Positions 8,385 through 17,075 of a stretch of DNA of 64,000 nucleotides are shown here, piece after piece. A program made the translations under genes and the position numbers. How positions within the stretch are numbered: the first letter of the stretch is position 1; each line of letters opens with the position of its first letter. The notes under the pieces were generated by a model. That model was given only the letters and a program-made list of their open reading frames with translations. It was not told where the DNA came from and did not search any database. Origin of the DNA: Roseovarius aestuariivivens (lineage in GTDB: Bacteria; Pseudomonadota; Alphaproteobacteria; Rhodobacterales; Rhodobacteraceae); NCBI RefSeq assembly GCF_004761875.1, contig NZ_SJEY01000004.1, positions 186,001-250,000 of the forward strand, read 5' to 3'.

Positions 8385-9569
8385 ATGGACGACCTGCCAT
8401 TTCTAGACGTTTCGGATCCCGCCTTTTCCACGCGCGGTCCCCAGATGCGTGTGGCGCGCGACGCTCATTGGTGCGCACGCACGCCGTACGGCCTAGCGGT
8501 TCTGCGGTACAGAGAGGTTGGTCGTATCTTGCGTGACCGGCGGTTCCGGCAAGGCAGTCACAACTGGCCGGAAACGGTCGGTATTTCCGGCAGTTTTGCT
8601 GACTTCTGGCGTGACTCGGTCATCGGGCGTGAAGGGCCGGAGCATCAAAGGCTTCGCGCACTGGCTGTGCCAGCTTTGAGCGAGGACTACGTTCTCGGTT
8701 TGAAACCTGCGTTCGACGAGATCGCAATGAACTTGTGCAACGATCTGCGGAAATCGGACCATTGCGAGTTTCAATCTGCCTTTTGCGAACCTTTTGCAGG
8801 TCGTGCGATCACAACTCTACTGGGAATGGAGCGAGATGCGTGGCCGCTCGTGGCGCATAATGCCGCTGACCTGGGCCTTGCGATGGGGATCAATGCCCGA
8901 AAATATGAGGCGCGATTCAACAAGGCATGCGAGACCCTTTTTCGACTGGCCGAAGATCTTGTGGTGAAGGTGCGCAACGGCCAAGATTCCGAAAGCTACG
9001 TCGCGCGAATGGTGGCGCAATTTGACCGGAACGGAGATTGTACGCAGGAAGAACTGCTCAACACCATTGTGATTTCGATCTTTGGCGGGGTCGATACGAC
9101 CCGCGCGCTGTTAGGCCTCGGTCTGTCGCTCTTCATTGAGGCGCCCGATCAATGGGAGGCGCTGCGCGCCGATCCCGGTCTCATCCCGAACGCGGTCGAG
9201 GAATTCATTCGAGCCCGTCCGACCACCACATGGGCCACGCGAGAGGCGCTTGAGGATGTAGAGATGAACGGGCAAGTGATCGAAAAGGGTACGGTCGTCC
9301 ATCTTTTTGTTCATGCCAGTGCGCGTGATCCGTCGATCTGCGAAGATCCGCGGTTCGACATCACGCTCAAGCGACGCAAGCATTTCGGTTTCGGTGGCGG
9401 CGCGCATCACTGTATCGGGCATTTCGTGGCACGGACCGATACCGCCTCGGCGCTAGCAGGCTTACGGGAGACGTTTCGAAAGATCGCCTATGACGGGACC
9501 CCCGAATGGCTTCCCGACAGTGGGAATACCGGCGCGCTGCGCCTTCCCATTCGTTATGAACTCGCCTGA
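8385..9569 (+). CDS. Cytochrome P450
   Basis: A soluble bacterial P450 of 394 residues. The heme-thiolate loop FGFGGGAHHCIGHF supplies Cys343, the K-helix ExxR is Glu273-Arg276, and the I-helix oxygen-activation motif is GGVDTTR at about 234-240. No partner ferredoxin or reductase gene is nearby, so redox partners must be elsewhere. Substrate unknown. The ATG at 8385 follows AGGTGGGCTCAGGG; the frame extends to 8325 inside the upstream gene, but that start lacks a ribosome site. The last 16 bases overlap cueR tail-to-tail. Confidence 0.9.
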   Translation: MDDLPFLDVSDPAFSTRGPQMRVARDAHWCARTPYGLAVLRYREVGRILRDRRFRQGSHNWPETVGISGSFADFWRDSVIGREGPEHQRLRALAVPALSEDYVLGLKPAFDEIAMNLCNDLRKSDHCEFQSAFCEPFAGRAITTLLGMERDAWPLVAHNAADLGLAMGINARKYEARFNKACETLFRLAEDLVVKVRNGQDSESYVARMVAQFDRNGDCTQEELLNTIVISIFGGVDTTRALLGLGLSLFIEAPDQWEALRADPGLIPNAVEEFIRARPTTTWATREALEDVEMNGQVIEKGTVVHLFVHASARDPSICEDPRFDITLKRRKHFGFGGGAHHCIGHFVARTDTASALAGLRETFRKIAYDGTPEWLPDSGNTGALRLPIRYELA

Positions 9570-9952
9570 CCTTGCGCGAGGTCGTTCAGGATTGGACAAT
9601 CGGGTCGCGTGTCGCCGGCGCAGGACGTGATAAGATGCTGAAGAGTCGTCCGCATCTGTTGAAGTTGTGCGATCTTCGCGTCAATCTCGTCCAGGTGTTC
9701 GAGCGCGACCTGTTTCACGTCGGCGCTTGCCCGGCTTTTGTCACCGTAAAGCGACAAAAGTGTTCGGCAGTCTTCAATGGAAAAGCCGAGCGCGCGGGCG
9801 CGACCGATGAAGGCGAGTTGATGTAAGTGCGTTTCTGAAAAGAGCCGATACCCATTCGCACCACGATCTGGCTGGATCAGGCCGATTTCTTCGTAGTACC
9901 GGATGGTTTTGGGCGGCAAACCGGTCTTTCTTGCAACGTCCGAAATGTTCAT
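9554..9952 (-). CDS. cueR: MerR-family copper-responsive regulator CueR
   Basis: A 132-residue protein: MerR winged helix at 1-70 (NISDVARKTGLPPKTIRYYEE), dimerisation coil, and a metal loop with Cys111 and Cys119 in the form C-x7-C (CAGDTRPDCPIL), the CueR signature for Cu(I), Ag(I) or Au(I). It activates export genes by distorting a long-spacer promoter. It is the second gene of a leftward copA-cueR operon, with start and copA stop overlapping as ATGA. Confidence 0.92.
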   Translation of the reverse strand: MNISDVARKTGLPPKTIRYYEEIGLIQPDRGANGYRLFSETHLHQLAFIGRARALGFSIEDCRTLLSLYGDKSRASADVKQVALEHLDEIDAKIAQLQQMRTTLQHLITSCAGDTRPDCPILNDLAQGQASS

Positions 9953-12411
9953 GAATCACCTTCCAGCGGGGCGGCGATACGGCGCAGACGCAAGGCATTG
10001 CTCAACACGAAAACGGAGCTGAGCGCCATGGCGCCGGCGGCCAGCATCGGCGACAGAAGCATTCCGGTCACCGGGTAGATCACGCCAGCGGCCACAGGGA
10101 TCAGGGCGATGTTGTAGGCAAAAGCCCAGAAGAGGTTCTGCCGGATGTTGCGCATGGTCTGGCGCGAAACATACACCGCGGTCACGACCCCTCGGGGATC
10201 GCCGGAAACAAGCACGATATCGGCGGCCTCGATCGCCACATCGGTGCCCGTTCCCATGGCGACACCCACATCCGCCTCTGCCAAGGCGGGCGCGTCGTTG
10301 ATCCCGTCACCAACAAAGGCTACCGGACCGAAAGCCTCGCGCAGCCGGCGCACGGCGTCACGTTTTTCGCCCGGCAGAACCTCGGCCTCGACATGATCAA
10401 TTCCAAGCTCAGCCGCAATCGTCTTCGCGGTGGCGCTTGTGTCGCCGGTAATGACCGCCGTCTTGAACCCGTCACGGTGCAAGGCGTCGATTGCGGCCTT
10501 GGCATGTGGCTTGATCGGGTCCGAAACGGCGATCAATCCTTTAATTTCCCCGTCGACGGCTATCAGCACAGGCGTTTCGCCACGACCGGTCAGCTTTGCG
10601 AGAGCGTCCTGCACAAGCGCCGTGTCGATATTTTCCTGCGCCATCAGGCGAGCCGTGCCGATGACCAATGAGTGTCCTGCAACCTTCGCGGTCAAACCGT
10701 GTCCGCCGATTGCCTGAACGTTAGAAGGTTTTACAACGGACAGCCCGGCCTCTTGCGCGGCGGTCTCTATAGCGCGGGCAATGGGATGCTCGGACTGCGC
10801 TTCGGCGGAGGCCGCAAGGTGCAGCAACTCATTCCGCGTGGCTTCGTTCACGGATGTTACATCGACCACCGTCGGGGCGCCCTTTGTCAGGGTGCCGGTC
10901 TTGTCGAAGGCCACGACGCGTGCGCCGTCCAGACGCTGCAAGGCGTCGCCCTTGCGAAAGAGTGTCCCGAGTTCGGCCGCGCGACCGGTTCCAACCATGA
11001 TCGATGTCGGGGTAGCCAGACCCATGGCACAGGGGCAGGCGATAATCAGCACCGACACGCCCGCAACAAGCGCGAGGCCGAGCGCGGGCTCTGGGCCGAA
11101 AAGCAACCACACGGCAACGGTGACAAGGGCGGTAAATATGACCGCGGGCACGAACAGGCGCACGACCCGGTCGGCCATGGCCTGTATCGGAAGCTTGGCA
11201 CCTTGTGCTTCTTCGACCATGGCAATGATCCGCGACAGCATCGTATCGCGCCCGACGGCTGTGGCGCGGAACGTAAGTGCGCCCTGGCCGTTGATCGTGC
11301 CGCCAACCACCGGATCTCCAGGCGTTTTCGCAACAGGTTTAGGTTCGCCCGTGATCATCGATTCGTCGATGTAGGATTGACCGTCGGTGACCTCGCCATC
11401 CACGGCAACGCGCTCACCCGGGCGAAGATGCAGGATGTCGCCCTCGACGATCGTTTCGATCGAAACATCGGTTATCTCCCTGTCACGCTCGACCCGGGCA
11501 GTTCGCGGTTGCAGGCCGATCAACCGGCGTATCGCGCTACCCGTGCGACCTCGCGCTCGCGCTTCGAGCCAACGACCGAGAAGGATCAGGGTAACGATGA
11601 CGGCGGCGGCCTCGAAATAGACCGCGCGCGTGCCTTCGGGGAGGAGTTCCGGCGCGAAAAGTGCGACGGAGGAAAAAATCCAGGCGGCTGCAGTTCCCAA
11701 GGCCACGAGGCTGTTCATGTCCGGAGCGCCGCGCAGGAGTACAGGCAGACCCCGCGCAAAGAAGGTGCGGCCCGGCCAGGCCAAGACCAGCGTGGTCAGA
11801 CCGAATTGCACAAGCCAGATCGTCTCTTTGCCACGGCTGCCGTGCAAAGCGTCTCGAAAGGCGGGAAACAGGTGGCCGCCCATTTCCATCACGAAAACCG
11901 GAAGGGTGAGCACCGCCGCGATGACCGCCATGCGACGGGCGTCGCGGATTTCAGCGTCGCGTCGTTCGCCGACATCGTCTTCGTTCTGAGCTTCGACAGG
12001 TCTCGCTGGGTATCCCAGATCCGTGACGATCCGCGCGAGGTCCTCAGGCGTGATCGCGCCACGCAGAAACCGCAGCTTCGCCTGCTGACTGGCGAGATTG
12101 ACCCGTGCTGAGACAACGCCGGACTTGGCGTTGAGCGCATCTTCAATTCGCGCGGTGCACGAAGCGCAGTGCATGCCCTCGATTGACAGCACCGCGTCTT
12201 CCTCGCTTGCAGAATAGCCAACCTCACGAAGCGCCGCGGTCACCTCTGAAAGACGTGCCGTGCCGAGGTCCATCTGAGCGCTGCCCGTGGCGAAATTCAC
12301 GCTCGCTTCCTGCAGGCCCGGTACCGCCTGCAAGGCACGTTCCGCCCGCCCGGCGCAGCCGGCGCAGGTCATCCCTTCTATATCAAGGCGCAGTTTTTCC
12401 ATCTTGGTCAT
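9949..12411 (-). CDS. copA: Copper-exporting P1B-type ATPase
   Basis: An 820-residue inner-membrane Cu(I) pump. Two N-terminal metal-binding domains have MTCAGC (Cys16, Cys19) and MHCASC (Cys82, Cys85). Then come eight expected membrane helices including the transport motif CPCAMGLATP, phosphorylation site DKTGTLT, the HP pair of the P1B type (SEHPIA) and the hinge GDGINDAPAL. The frame runs up to a TTG at 12468, but that lies inside the promoter, so the ATG at 12411 is taken as the start (a second ATG is at 12402). Expression is presumably switched on by CueR. Confidence 0.95.
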   Translation of the reverse strand: MTKMEKLRLDIEGMTCAGCAGRAERALQAVPGLQEASVNFATGSAQMDLGTARLSEVTAALREVGYSASEEDAVLSIEGMHCASCTARIEDALNAKSGVVSARVNLASQQAKLRFLRGAITPEDLARIVTDLGYPARPVEAQNEDDVGERRDAEIRDARRMAVIAAVLTLPVFVMEMGGHLFPAFRDALHGSRGKETIWLVQFGLTTLVLAWPGRTFFARGLPVLLRGAPDMNSLVALGTAAAWIFSSVALFAPELLPEGTRAVYFEAAAVIVTLILLGRWLEARARGRTGSAIRRLIGLQPRTARVERDREITDVSIETIVEGDILHLRPGERVAVDGEVTDGQSYIDESMITGEPKPVAKTPGDPVVGGTINGQGALTFRATAVGRDTMLSRIIAMVEEAQGAKLPIQAMADRVVRLFVPAVIFTALVTVAVWLLFGPEPALGLALVAGVSVLIIACPCAMGLATPTSIMVGTGRAAELGTLFRKGDALQRLDGARVVAFDKTGTLTKGAPTVVDVTSVNEATRNELLHLAASAEAQSEHPIARAIETAAQEAGLSVVKPSNVQAIGGHGLTAKVAGHSLVIGTARLMAQENIDTALVQDALAKLTGRGETPVLIAVDGEIKGLIAVSDPIKPHAKAAIDALHRDGFKTAVITGDTSATAKTIAAELGIDHVEAEVLPGEKRDAVRRLREAFGPVAFVGDGINDAPALAEADVGVAMGTGTDVAIEAADIVLVSGDPRGVVTAVYVSRQTMRNIRQNLFWAFAYNIALIPVAAGVIYPVTGMLLSPMLAAGAMALSSVFVLSNALRLRRIAAPLEGDS

Positions 12412-12438
12412 CGCCCTTTCCGACTGCGGTGACCCTTC

Positions 12439-12468
12439 AGATAAGGGTTCCAGTTGCTGGAAGGTCAA
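12439..12468 (-). promoter_or_regulatory. CueR-type copA promoter/operator
   Basis: Reading leftwards: TTGACC (12468-12463), then TTCCAG-CAA-CTGGAA dyad, then TTATCT (12444-12439). The 18-19 bp spacer and ACCTTCCAGCAACTGGAACC core closely resemble the MerR/CueR sites I know from copA of E. coli. The site lies 27 bases before the copA ATG. Confidence 0.75.
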
Positions 12469-12492
12469 GGGTGTGGGGCGCAGAAGGTCGAC

Positions 12493-12924
12493 CTATTTCG
12501 TAACGGTCGTCGTTTTGCTGGACCGCAGCTTGAAAACCCCGGTTGCCTCGGCAATCCGGGCACCCGTGTCGTCCTGTACTTCCGCCCGGGCGAAGAAGGT
12601 GCTGCGCCCGCCTCCGGTGACACGTGCTTCGGCGATAAGCCGGCTTCCCGTGGCGCGGGACAGAAAATTCACCGTCATTGATAAGGTCAGCGCGTTCTGA
12701 CGGATCTCCGGATCACCCGTGTAACAGCCGCAGAACCCCATCGCGGTGTCCAGCATCGCGGCATAAACACCGCCATGCGGCAGACCCTGTCGGTTCATCA
12801 GTTGATCCGCAAGCGGAGCTTCGATCCGCGCATAGCCGTCCGACCAGCCGGTCATCTCGAATCCGAGCGTTTCCGAAAGCGGTGAAGGCGCCTCGCGCAG
12901 GCGGGGGTCGAGATCGCCATTCAT
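12493..12924 (-). CDS. PaaI-family hotdog thioesterase
   Basis: A 143-residue single hotdog-fold protein. The helix motif NRQGLPHGGVYAAMLDTAMG matches the HGG(x)..D active-site region of PaaI/4HBT acyl-CoA thioesterases, which hydrolyse aryl- or acyl-CoA in the cytosol. It is the last gene of a three-gene leftward operon with a kinase-like protein and an acyl-CoA ligase, with a 4-base overlap, so it likely acts on the CoA esters those enzymes make. Confidence 0.85.
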   Translation of the reverse strand: MNGDLDPRLREAPSPLSETLGFEMTGWSDGYARIEAPLADQLMNRQGLPHGGVYAAMLDTAMGFCGCYTGDPEIRQNALTLSMTVNFLSRATGSRLIAEARVTGGGRSTFFARAEVQDDTGARIAEATGVFKLRSSKTTTVTK

Positions 12925-13940
12925 TGACTGGTGGCCTTCAGCCCGGCCCTGGCAAATTCCGGCACGAACGCCCCGAGGCGCAGGGCCCGGTCCGGATCAG
13001 CGGCATTGCCGTCGAGCGCGCGTTTTTTTACGCCCTGCAGGATCGCGGCCATCCGGAAAAAGCAGAAGGCGAGATAGAAATTGAAATCGTCAATGCCCGG
13101 CAACCCGCGCCGCGTGCAGTAGACCTCGATGAAGCGCGCGTCTGACCAGAGGCCCAACGCGTCGCGGTCGACGCCGGCAAGACCTCGCCCCTCGGTCGTG
13201 GCGGGCATCGACCATTGCATGATAACTCCGGCCAGATCGGCGTAGGGATGGCCCAACGTGGACAGTTCCCAATCGAGCACGGCCACGATCTCGCACCGGT
13301 CTTTGGCGAAGAGAAGATTATCAAGTCTGTAGTCGCCGTGCACGAGGCACCGCTGGTCATCGTGCTTGGGCATGTGGTCCTGCAGCCAGCCCATCAGCGC
13401 AGTCATGTCTGGCAAATCTTCTGTCTGGGTTGCCGCATATTGCTTTGACCAGCGGTCCGTCTGGCGTTGGCAATAGTGTCCCGGCGGACCAAAATCCGAA
13501 AGCCCCGTCGCTTTGATGTCGATTTCGTGGATCGCTGCGAGCACGCGGTTCATTTCGTCGATCACCTTGCCGCGCATCTCTTTCGGAAGTTCCGGCAAAG
13601 TCGGCTGATCGAAGCTTCGGCCTTCGACTAAATCCATGATGTAGAAGGCCGAGCCGATCACATGCTCGTCCTCGCAAAGCGCGCCCATAACGGCCACCGG
13701 CACACTCGTATTGGCCAGGGCCTTCTGGACGCGGTACTCCCGATCCACTGCGTGGGCGGATTTCAAAAGGGTTCCGGGTGGTTTGCGGCGCAGGACGTAG
13801 GCGCCGGCATCTGTGTCGAGGCGATAGGTCGGGTTCGACTGCCCGCCTGAGAATTTCTTCGCTTTGATTGGTCCGTCGAATCCCGGCAGCCGGTCCTTTG
13901 CCCATAGCGCCACCGCCTCTGTGTCGAGCGTACCGCTCAC
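12921..13940 (-). CDS. APH-family phosphotransferase (ACAD10/11 kinase-domain-like)
   Basis: A 339-residue aminoglycoside-phosphotransferase fold. Seen: a glycine-rich N-lobe (KKFSGGQSNPTYRL), the catalytic loop VHGDYRLDNLLF and the metal-binding AVLDWELSTLGHPYADL. This phosphotransferase branch is the one fused to acyl-CoA dehydrogenases in ACAD10/ACAD11, which phosphorylate 4-hydroxyacyl groups. Its place between an acyl-CoA ligase and a thioesterase fits hydroxyacyl-CoA phosphorylation rather than drug resistance. It overlaps both neighbours by 4 bases. Confidence 0.85.
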   Translation of the reverse strand: MSGTLDTEAVALWAKDRLPGFDGPIKAKKFSGGQSNPTYRLDTDAGAYVLRRKPPGTLLKSAHAVDREYRVQKALANTSVPVAVMGALCEDEHVIGSAFYIMDLVEGRSFDQPTLPELPKEMRGKVIDEMNRVLAAIHEIDIKATGLSDFGPPGHYCQRQTDRWSKQYAATQTEDLPDMTALMGWLQDHMPKHDDQRCLVHGDYRLDNLLFAKDRCEIVAVLDWELSTLGHPYADLAGVIMQWSMPATTEGRGLAGVDRDALGLWSDARFIEVYCTRRGLPGIDDFNFYLAFCFFRMAAILQGVKKRALDGNAADPDRALRLGAFVPEFARAGLKATSQ

Positions 13941-15580
13941 GCGCGGGTCTCGCGTAGGTCGGGATGCACGTAATCCTCGAAGTGCTGGCGCAAGGTCAGC
14001 TTGGAGATCTTTCCCGTCGCCGTCAGCGGCAATTCGTCCACGAACAGGATGTCGTCGGGCAATTGCCAGCGGGCGAACTCCGGCGACAGGTGAGTGTGTA
14101 ACTCCTCAAGATCGGGCTTTGCTTCGCCCGAGGGCACAGCAACGAGCACGGGGCGCTCGTCCCACTTCGGATGTGGGATGGCGATCACCGCGCAGGCGGC
14201 GATTGCCGGGTGCGAAACGGCGGCGTTCTCAAGGTCGATGGAACTGATCCATTCGCCGCCGGACTTGACCAGATCCTTGGCGCGATCGCGTACGATCAAG
14301 CGTCCATTCGCGTCGACCGTGGCCACATCGCCGGTGCCGAACCAGCCGTCCGCGTCCATAGCGGCCTCTGTCGCCGGGGCGTTCTCGAAATATCCCGATA
14401 TCACGGTGTTTCCGCGCACGAAAAGCTCGCCGGGCGTTTCGCCGTCATGCGGCACGATATTGCCATCGTCGTCGACCAACTTGTATTCCACGCCGAAAAG
14501 CCGACGGCCCGCGCCGACCTTGGCGTCAACACGTGCATCGAAAGGTGCGTCATCGAGAGCGGCGGGCAAGATGCCACGGGTGCCGATGGGGCTCATTTCC
14601 GTCATGCCCCAAGCCTGGTTGACGTTAATGCCCATCTCTTCGAATGCGGCGATCATGGAACGCGGCGCGGCCGAGCCGCCGACCACCAGATCGGCGAAGC
14701 CCGCAGGCGGGCGACCGCGTTCTTCGATTTCTTTAAGCAGGCCGGCCCAGACTGTCGGCACACCCCAGGCGGTAAAGACCTGCTCGGCCTCCATCAGATC
14801 GAACAGGCTCGCTCCGTCGAGGTTCGCCCCGGGCATTACCATGCTCATGCCCGCCAGCGGTGCGGTGTAGGGCATCCCCCAGGCATTGACGTGAAACAGC
14901 GGTACGACGGGAAGCGCCCGTTTGCCGTGCCTTAGGCTGCCGGGATGGCCAGCGATGACCATCAGAGCGTGGAGCACGGTGGAGCGGTGGGAATAAAGGG
15001 CCCCTTTGGGATTGCCTGTGGTGCCAGAGGTATAGCACAACCCCGCCGCGGTCTCTTCCGAGAAGACCGGCCAGTCAATGGTGGGCTTGGCCTTAGATAA
15101 CAGGTCTTCGTAGCATTGCGTTTCAAGGACGTTGTCGGGCATATGGTCGGGGTCGGCCAAGACAATCACGCGTAGATCGGATGGCAGGTCGTTGCCCAAG
15201 CCCTCCAGCACCGGTAGCAGGCTCGGATCGACACAAACAACGCGGTCGCCTGCATGGTGCAGGATATAGCTCATCTGCTCGGCCGAAAGACGTGGATTGA
15301 TCGTATGACATACGGCGCCGATGCCGGATACGCCGTAGTAAAGTTCGAAGTGGCGGTACCCGTTCCATGCCAGCGTTGCGACGCGATCGCCAGGTTGCAC
15401 TCCCAGATCCAGAAGGGCGTTGGCCAGGCGCGCCACGCGGGTCAACGTCTCTGAATAGGTGATGCGATGCACGTCGCTTTCTTCGCGCACCGAAACGATC
15501 CCCTGCTCGGGAAAGGCCTCGGCGGCGTAGGTCAGGATGTCGATGATCCTGAGCGGCTGTGTCTGCATCATCGCGCGCAT
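13937..15580 (-). CDS. AMP-dependent fatty acyl-CoA synthetase
   Basis: A 547-residue ANL-superfamily ligase that activates a medium- or long-chain acid to acyl-AMP and then acyl-CoA. Seen: the P-loop [12 protein letters not shown], the A5 motif [21 protein letters not shown] and the C-terminal lysine region [12 protein letters not shown]. First gene of the operon with the kinase-like and thioesterase genes. ATG at 15580 is preferred; a further ATG-ATG pair follows at 15571 and an in-frame TTG lies at 15643. Divergent from rpe across 77 bases. Confidence 0.9.
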   Translation of the reverse strand: MRAMMQTQPLRIIDILTYAAEAFPEQGIVSVREESDVHRITYSETLTRVARLANALLDLGVQPGDRVATLAWNGYRHFELYYGVSGIGAVCHTINPRLSAEQMSYILHHAGDRVVCVDPSLLPVLEGLGNDLPSDLRVIVLADPDHMPDNVLETQCYEDLLSKAKPTIDWPVFSEETAAGLCYTSGTTGNPKGALYSHRSTVLHALMVIAGHPGSLRHGKRALPVVPLFHVNAWGMPYTAPLAGMSMVMPGANLDGASLFDLMEAEQVFTAWGVPTVWAGLLKEIEERGRPPAGFADLVVGGSAAPRSMIAAFEEMGINVNQAWGMTEMSPIGTRGILPAALDDAPFDARVDAKVGAGRRLFGVEYKLVDDDGNIVPHDGETPGELFVRGNTVISGYFENAPATEAAMDADGWFGTGDVATVDANGRLIVRDRAKDLVKSGGEWISSIDLENAAVSHPAIAACAVIAIPHPKWDERPVLVAVPSGEAKPDLEELHTHLSPEFARWQLPDDILFVDELPLTATGKISKLTLRQHFEDYVHPDLRETRA

Positions 15581-15657
15581 CGGTCGTCTTATCTTCTCTG
15601 GACGCGGGGCTTCATTGGTTGCACAAAGCGCCCACCGGATCAATCAGGAGACGCCCA

Positions 15658-16359
15658 ATGTCCTTCGACCGCAGCCTTAAGATCGCGCCATCGATTCTAT
15701 CCGCGGATTTCGCGAATTTCGGGGCCGAGATTCGTGCGATCGAGGACCAGGGCGCAGACTGGGTGCATGTTGATGTGATGGACGGGCATTTCGTACCAAA
15801 CCTCACCTTCGGGCCGCCCGCGGTCAAGGCGTTTCGCCCGCACGTGACAACCTTCATGGACGTGCATTTGATGATCGCGCCGGTCGATCCCTATATCGAA
15901 GCCTACGCCGAGGCAGGTGCGGACATGATCAGTGCCCATGTCGAAGCCGGTCCGCATATTCACCGCACGTTGCAGGCTATTCGTGGGTCAGGGTGCAAGG
16001 CCGGGGTCTGCGTCAATCCCGGCACCCCGCTGGCCAGTATCGAACATGTTCTCGATCTGGTGGATATGGTCGTGCTGATGACGGTAAATCCGGGCTTCGG
16101 GGGGCAGAAATTCATCCACTCCGGCATCGAAAAGACCCGCCTTCTTCGCGAGATGATCGGGGAGCGAGAGGTGCACATTCAGATCGATGGCGGCGTCACA
16201 CCTGAAACCGCACCGCTTGTGGTCGAGGCCGGCGCCGATGTTCTCGTTGCCGGCTCGGCTGTCTTCAAAGGGGGCAGCGTGGCGGCACCGGATGTGTACG
16301 GCGCGAACATGCGGGCAATCCGAGACTCGGTCAGCCCGGTTCTTTCCTCAACCGCATGA
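15658..16359 (+). CDS. rpe: Ribulose-phosphate 3-epimerase
   Basis: A 233-residue TIM barrel that interconverts ribulose 5-phosphate and xylulose 5-phosphate. Conserved blocks: [45 protein letters not shown] and QIDGGV, supplying the metal-binding His/Asp pairs. CAGGAG lies 6 bases before the ATG at 15658. The stop overlaps the gph start as ATGA; the rpe-gph pairing is common because both serve pentose-phosphate and phosphoglycolate metabolism. Confidence 0.95.
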   Translation: MSFDRSLKIAPSILSADFANFGAEIRAIEDQGADWVHVDVMDGHFVPNLTFGPPAVKAFRPHVTTFMDVHLMIAPVDPYIEAYAEAGADMISAHVEAGPHIHRTLQAIRGSGCKAGVCVNPGTPLASIEHVLDLVDMVVLMTVNPGFGGQKFIHSGIEKTRLLREMIGEREVHIQIDGGVTPETAPLVVEAGADVLVAGSAVFKGGSVAAPDVYGANMRAIRDSVSPVLSSTA

Positions 16360-17012
16360 CCCGGGCCGTCATCTTCGACCTCGACGGCACGTTGATTGAC
16401 AGCGCCCCGGACATCCATGCGGCCGCAAACAAGGTTATGGCACGCCACGGACTGGCGCCTTTCACGCAGCAGGAAGCGCGCGGTTTTGTCGGGCATGGCG
16501 CAGGTATCTTCATCGAGCGGTGCCTTGCAGCGCGAAACGCTGGCGACCGGCCCGGACTACAGGCGCAAGCGCTGAGCGATTTTTTGGAAATCTACGAGAC
16601 GGCGTTCGACCACACTGTGACCTACTCGGGTGTAACGGAGGCCCTCGAAAACCTGATCGAGCAGGGCCTTGTTTTGGGTCTTTGCACGAACAAACCGGAA
16701 AGCCCGGCACGGGCTGTTTTGAGACACCTCGATCTCGCCCGCTTTTTTCCGGTGATCATAGGGGGTGACAGCCTTAGCCAGCGCAAGCCCGATCCCGCCC
16801 CGCTGCATGCGGCGATTTCTGCCTCTGGCGCGCGCGACGCCGTCTTTGTGGGCGACAGCGAAGTCGATGCGGAGACATCGCACCGTGCCGGAATTCCGTT
16901 CGCGCTTTTTACCGAAGGGTATCGAAAAATCCCGGTCGAAGAGCTTACGCACAGGGTCGCGTTCTCGGATTTTGCGCATTTGCCCGATATCACGCGCACG
17001 ATCCTTGGCTGA
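16356..17012 (+). CDS. gph: Phosphoglycolate phosphatase
   Basis: A 218-residue HAD hydrolase of the Gph/CbbZ branch. Motif I is [13 protein letters not shown] (nucleophile Asp8), motif [13 protein letters not shown], and motifs III/IV include QRKPDPAPL and [15 protein letters not shown]. It dephosphorylates 2-phosphoglycolate, which arises from DNA repair or RuBisCO oxygenation. Translationally coupled to rpe. Confidence 0.9.
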   Translation: MTRAVIFDLDGTLIDSAPDIHAAANKVMARHGLAPFTQQEARGFVGHGAGIFIERCLAARNAGDRPGLQAQALSDFLEIYETAFDHTVTYSGVTEALENLIEQGLVLGLCTNKPESPARAVLRHLDLARFFPVIIGGDSLSQRKPDPAPLHAAISASGARDAVFVGDSEVDAETSHRAGIPFALFTEGYRKIPVEELTHRVAFSDFAHLPDITRTILG

Positions 17013-17075
17013 GAGCGATGGCACCCTTTAAGACCGGATGCTAGGGTTGCCGCGTTGCCCGGACTGGAGAAGTCG

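Noticed and set aside
10672..12111. A 479-codon open frame opposite copA
   Set aside because: Antisense shadow; copA on the other strand has every P1B motif.
13937..15580. Drug resistance by the APH-type protein next to this ligase
   Set aside because: The kinase is coupled to acyl-CoA genes, and its motifs fit the ACAD10/11-like branch.
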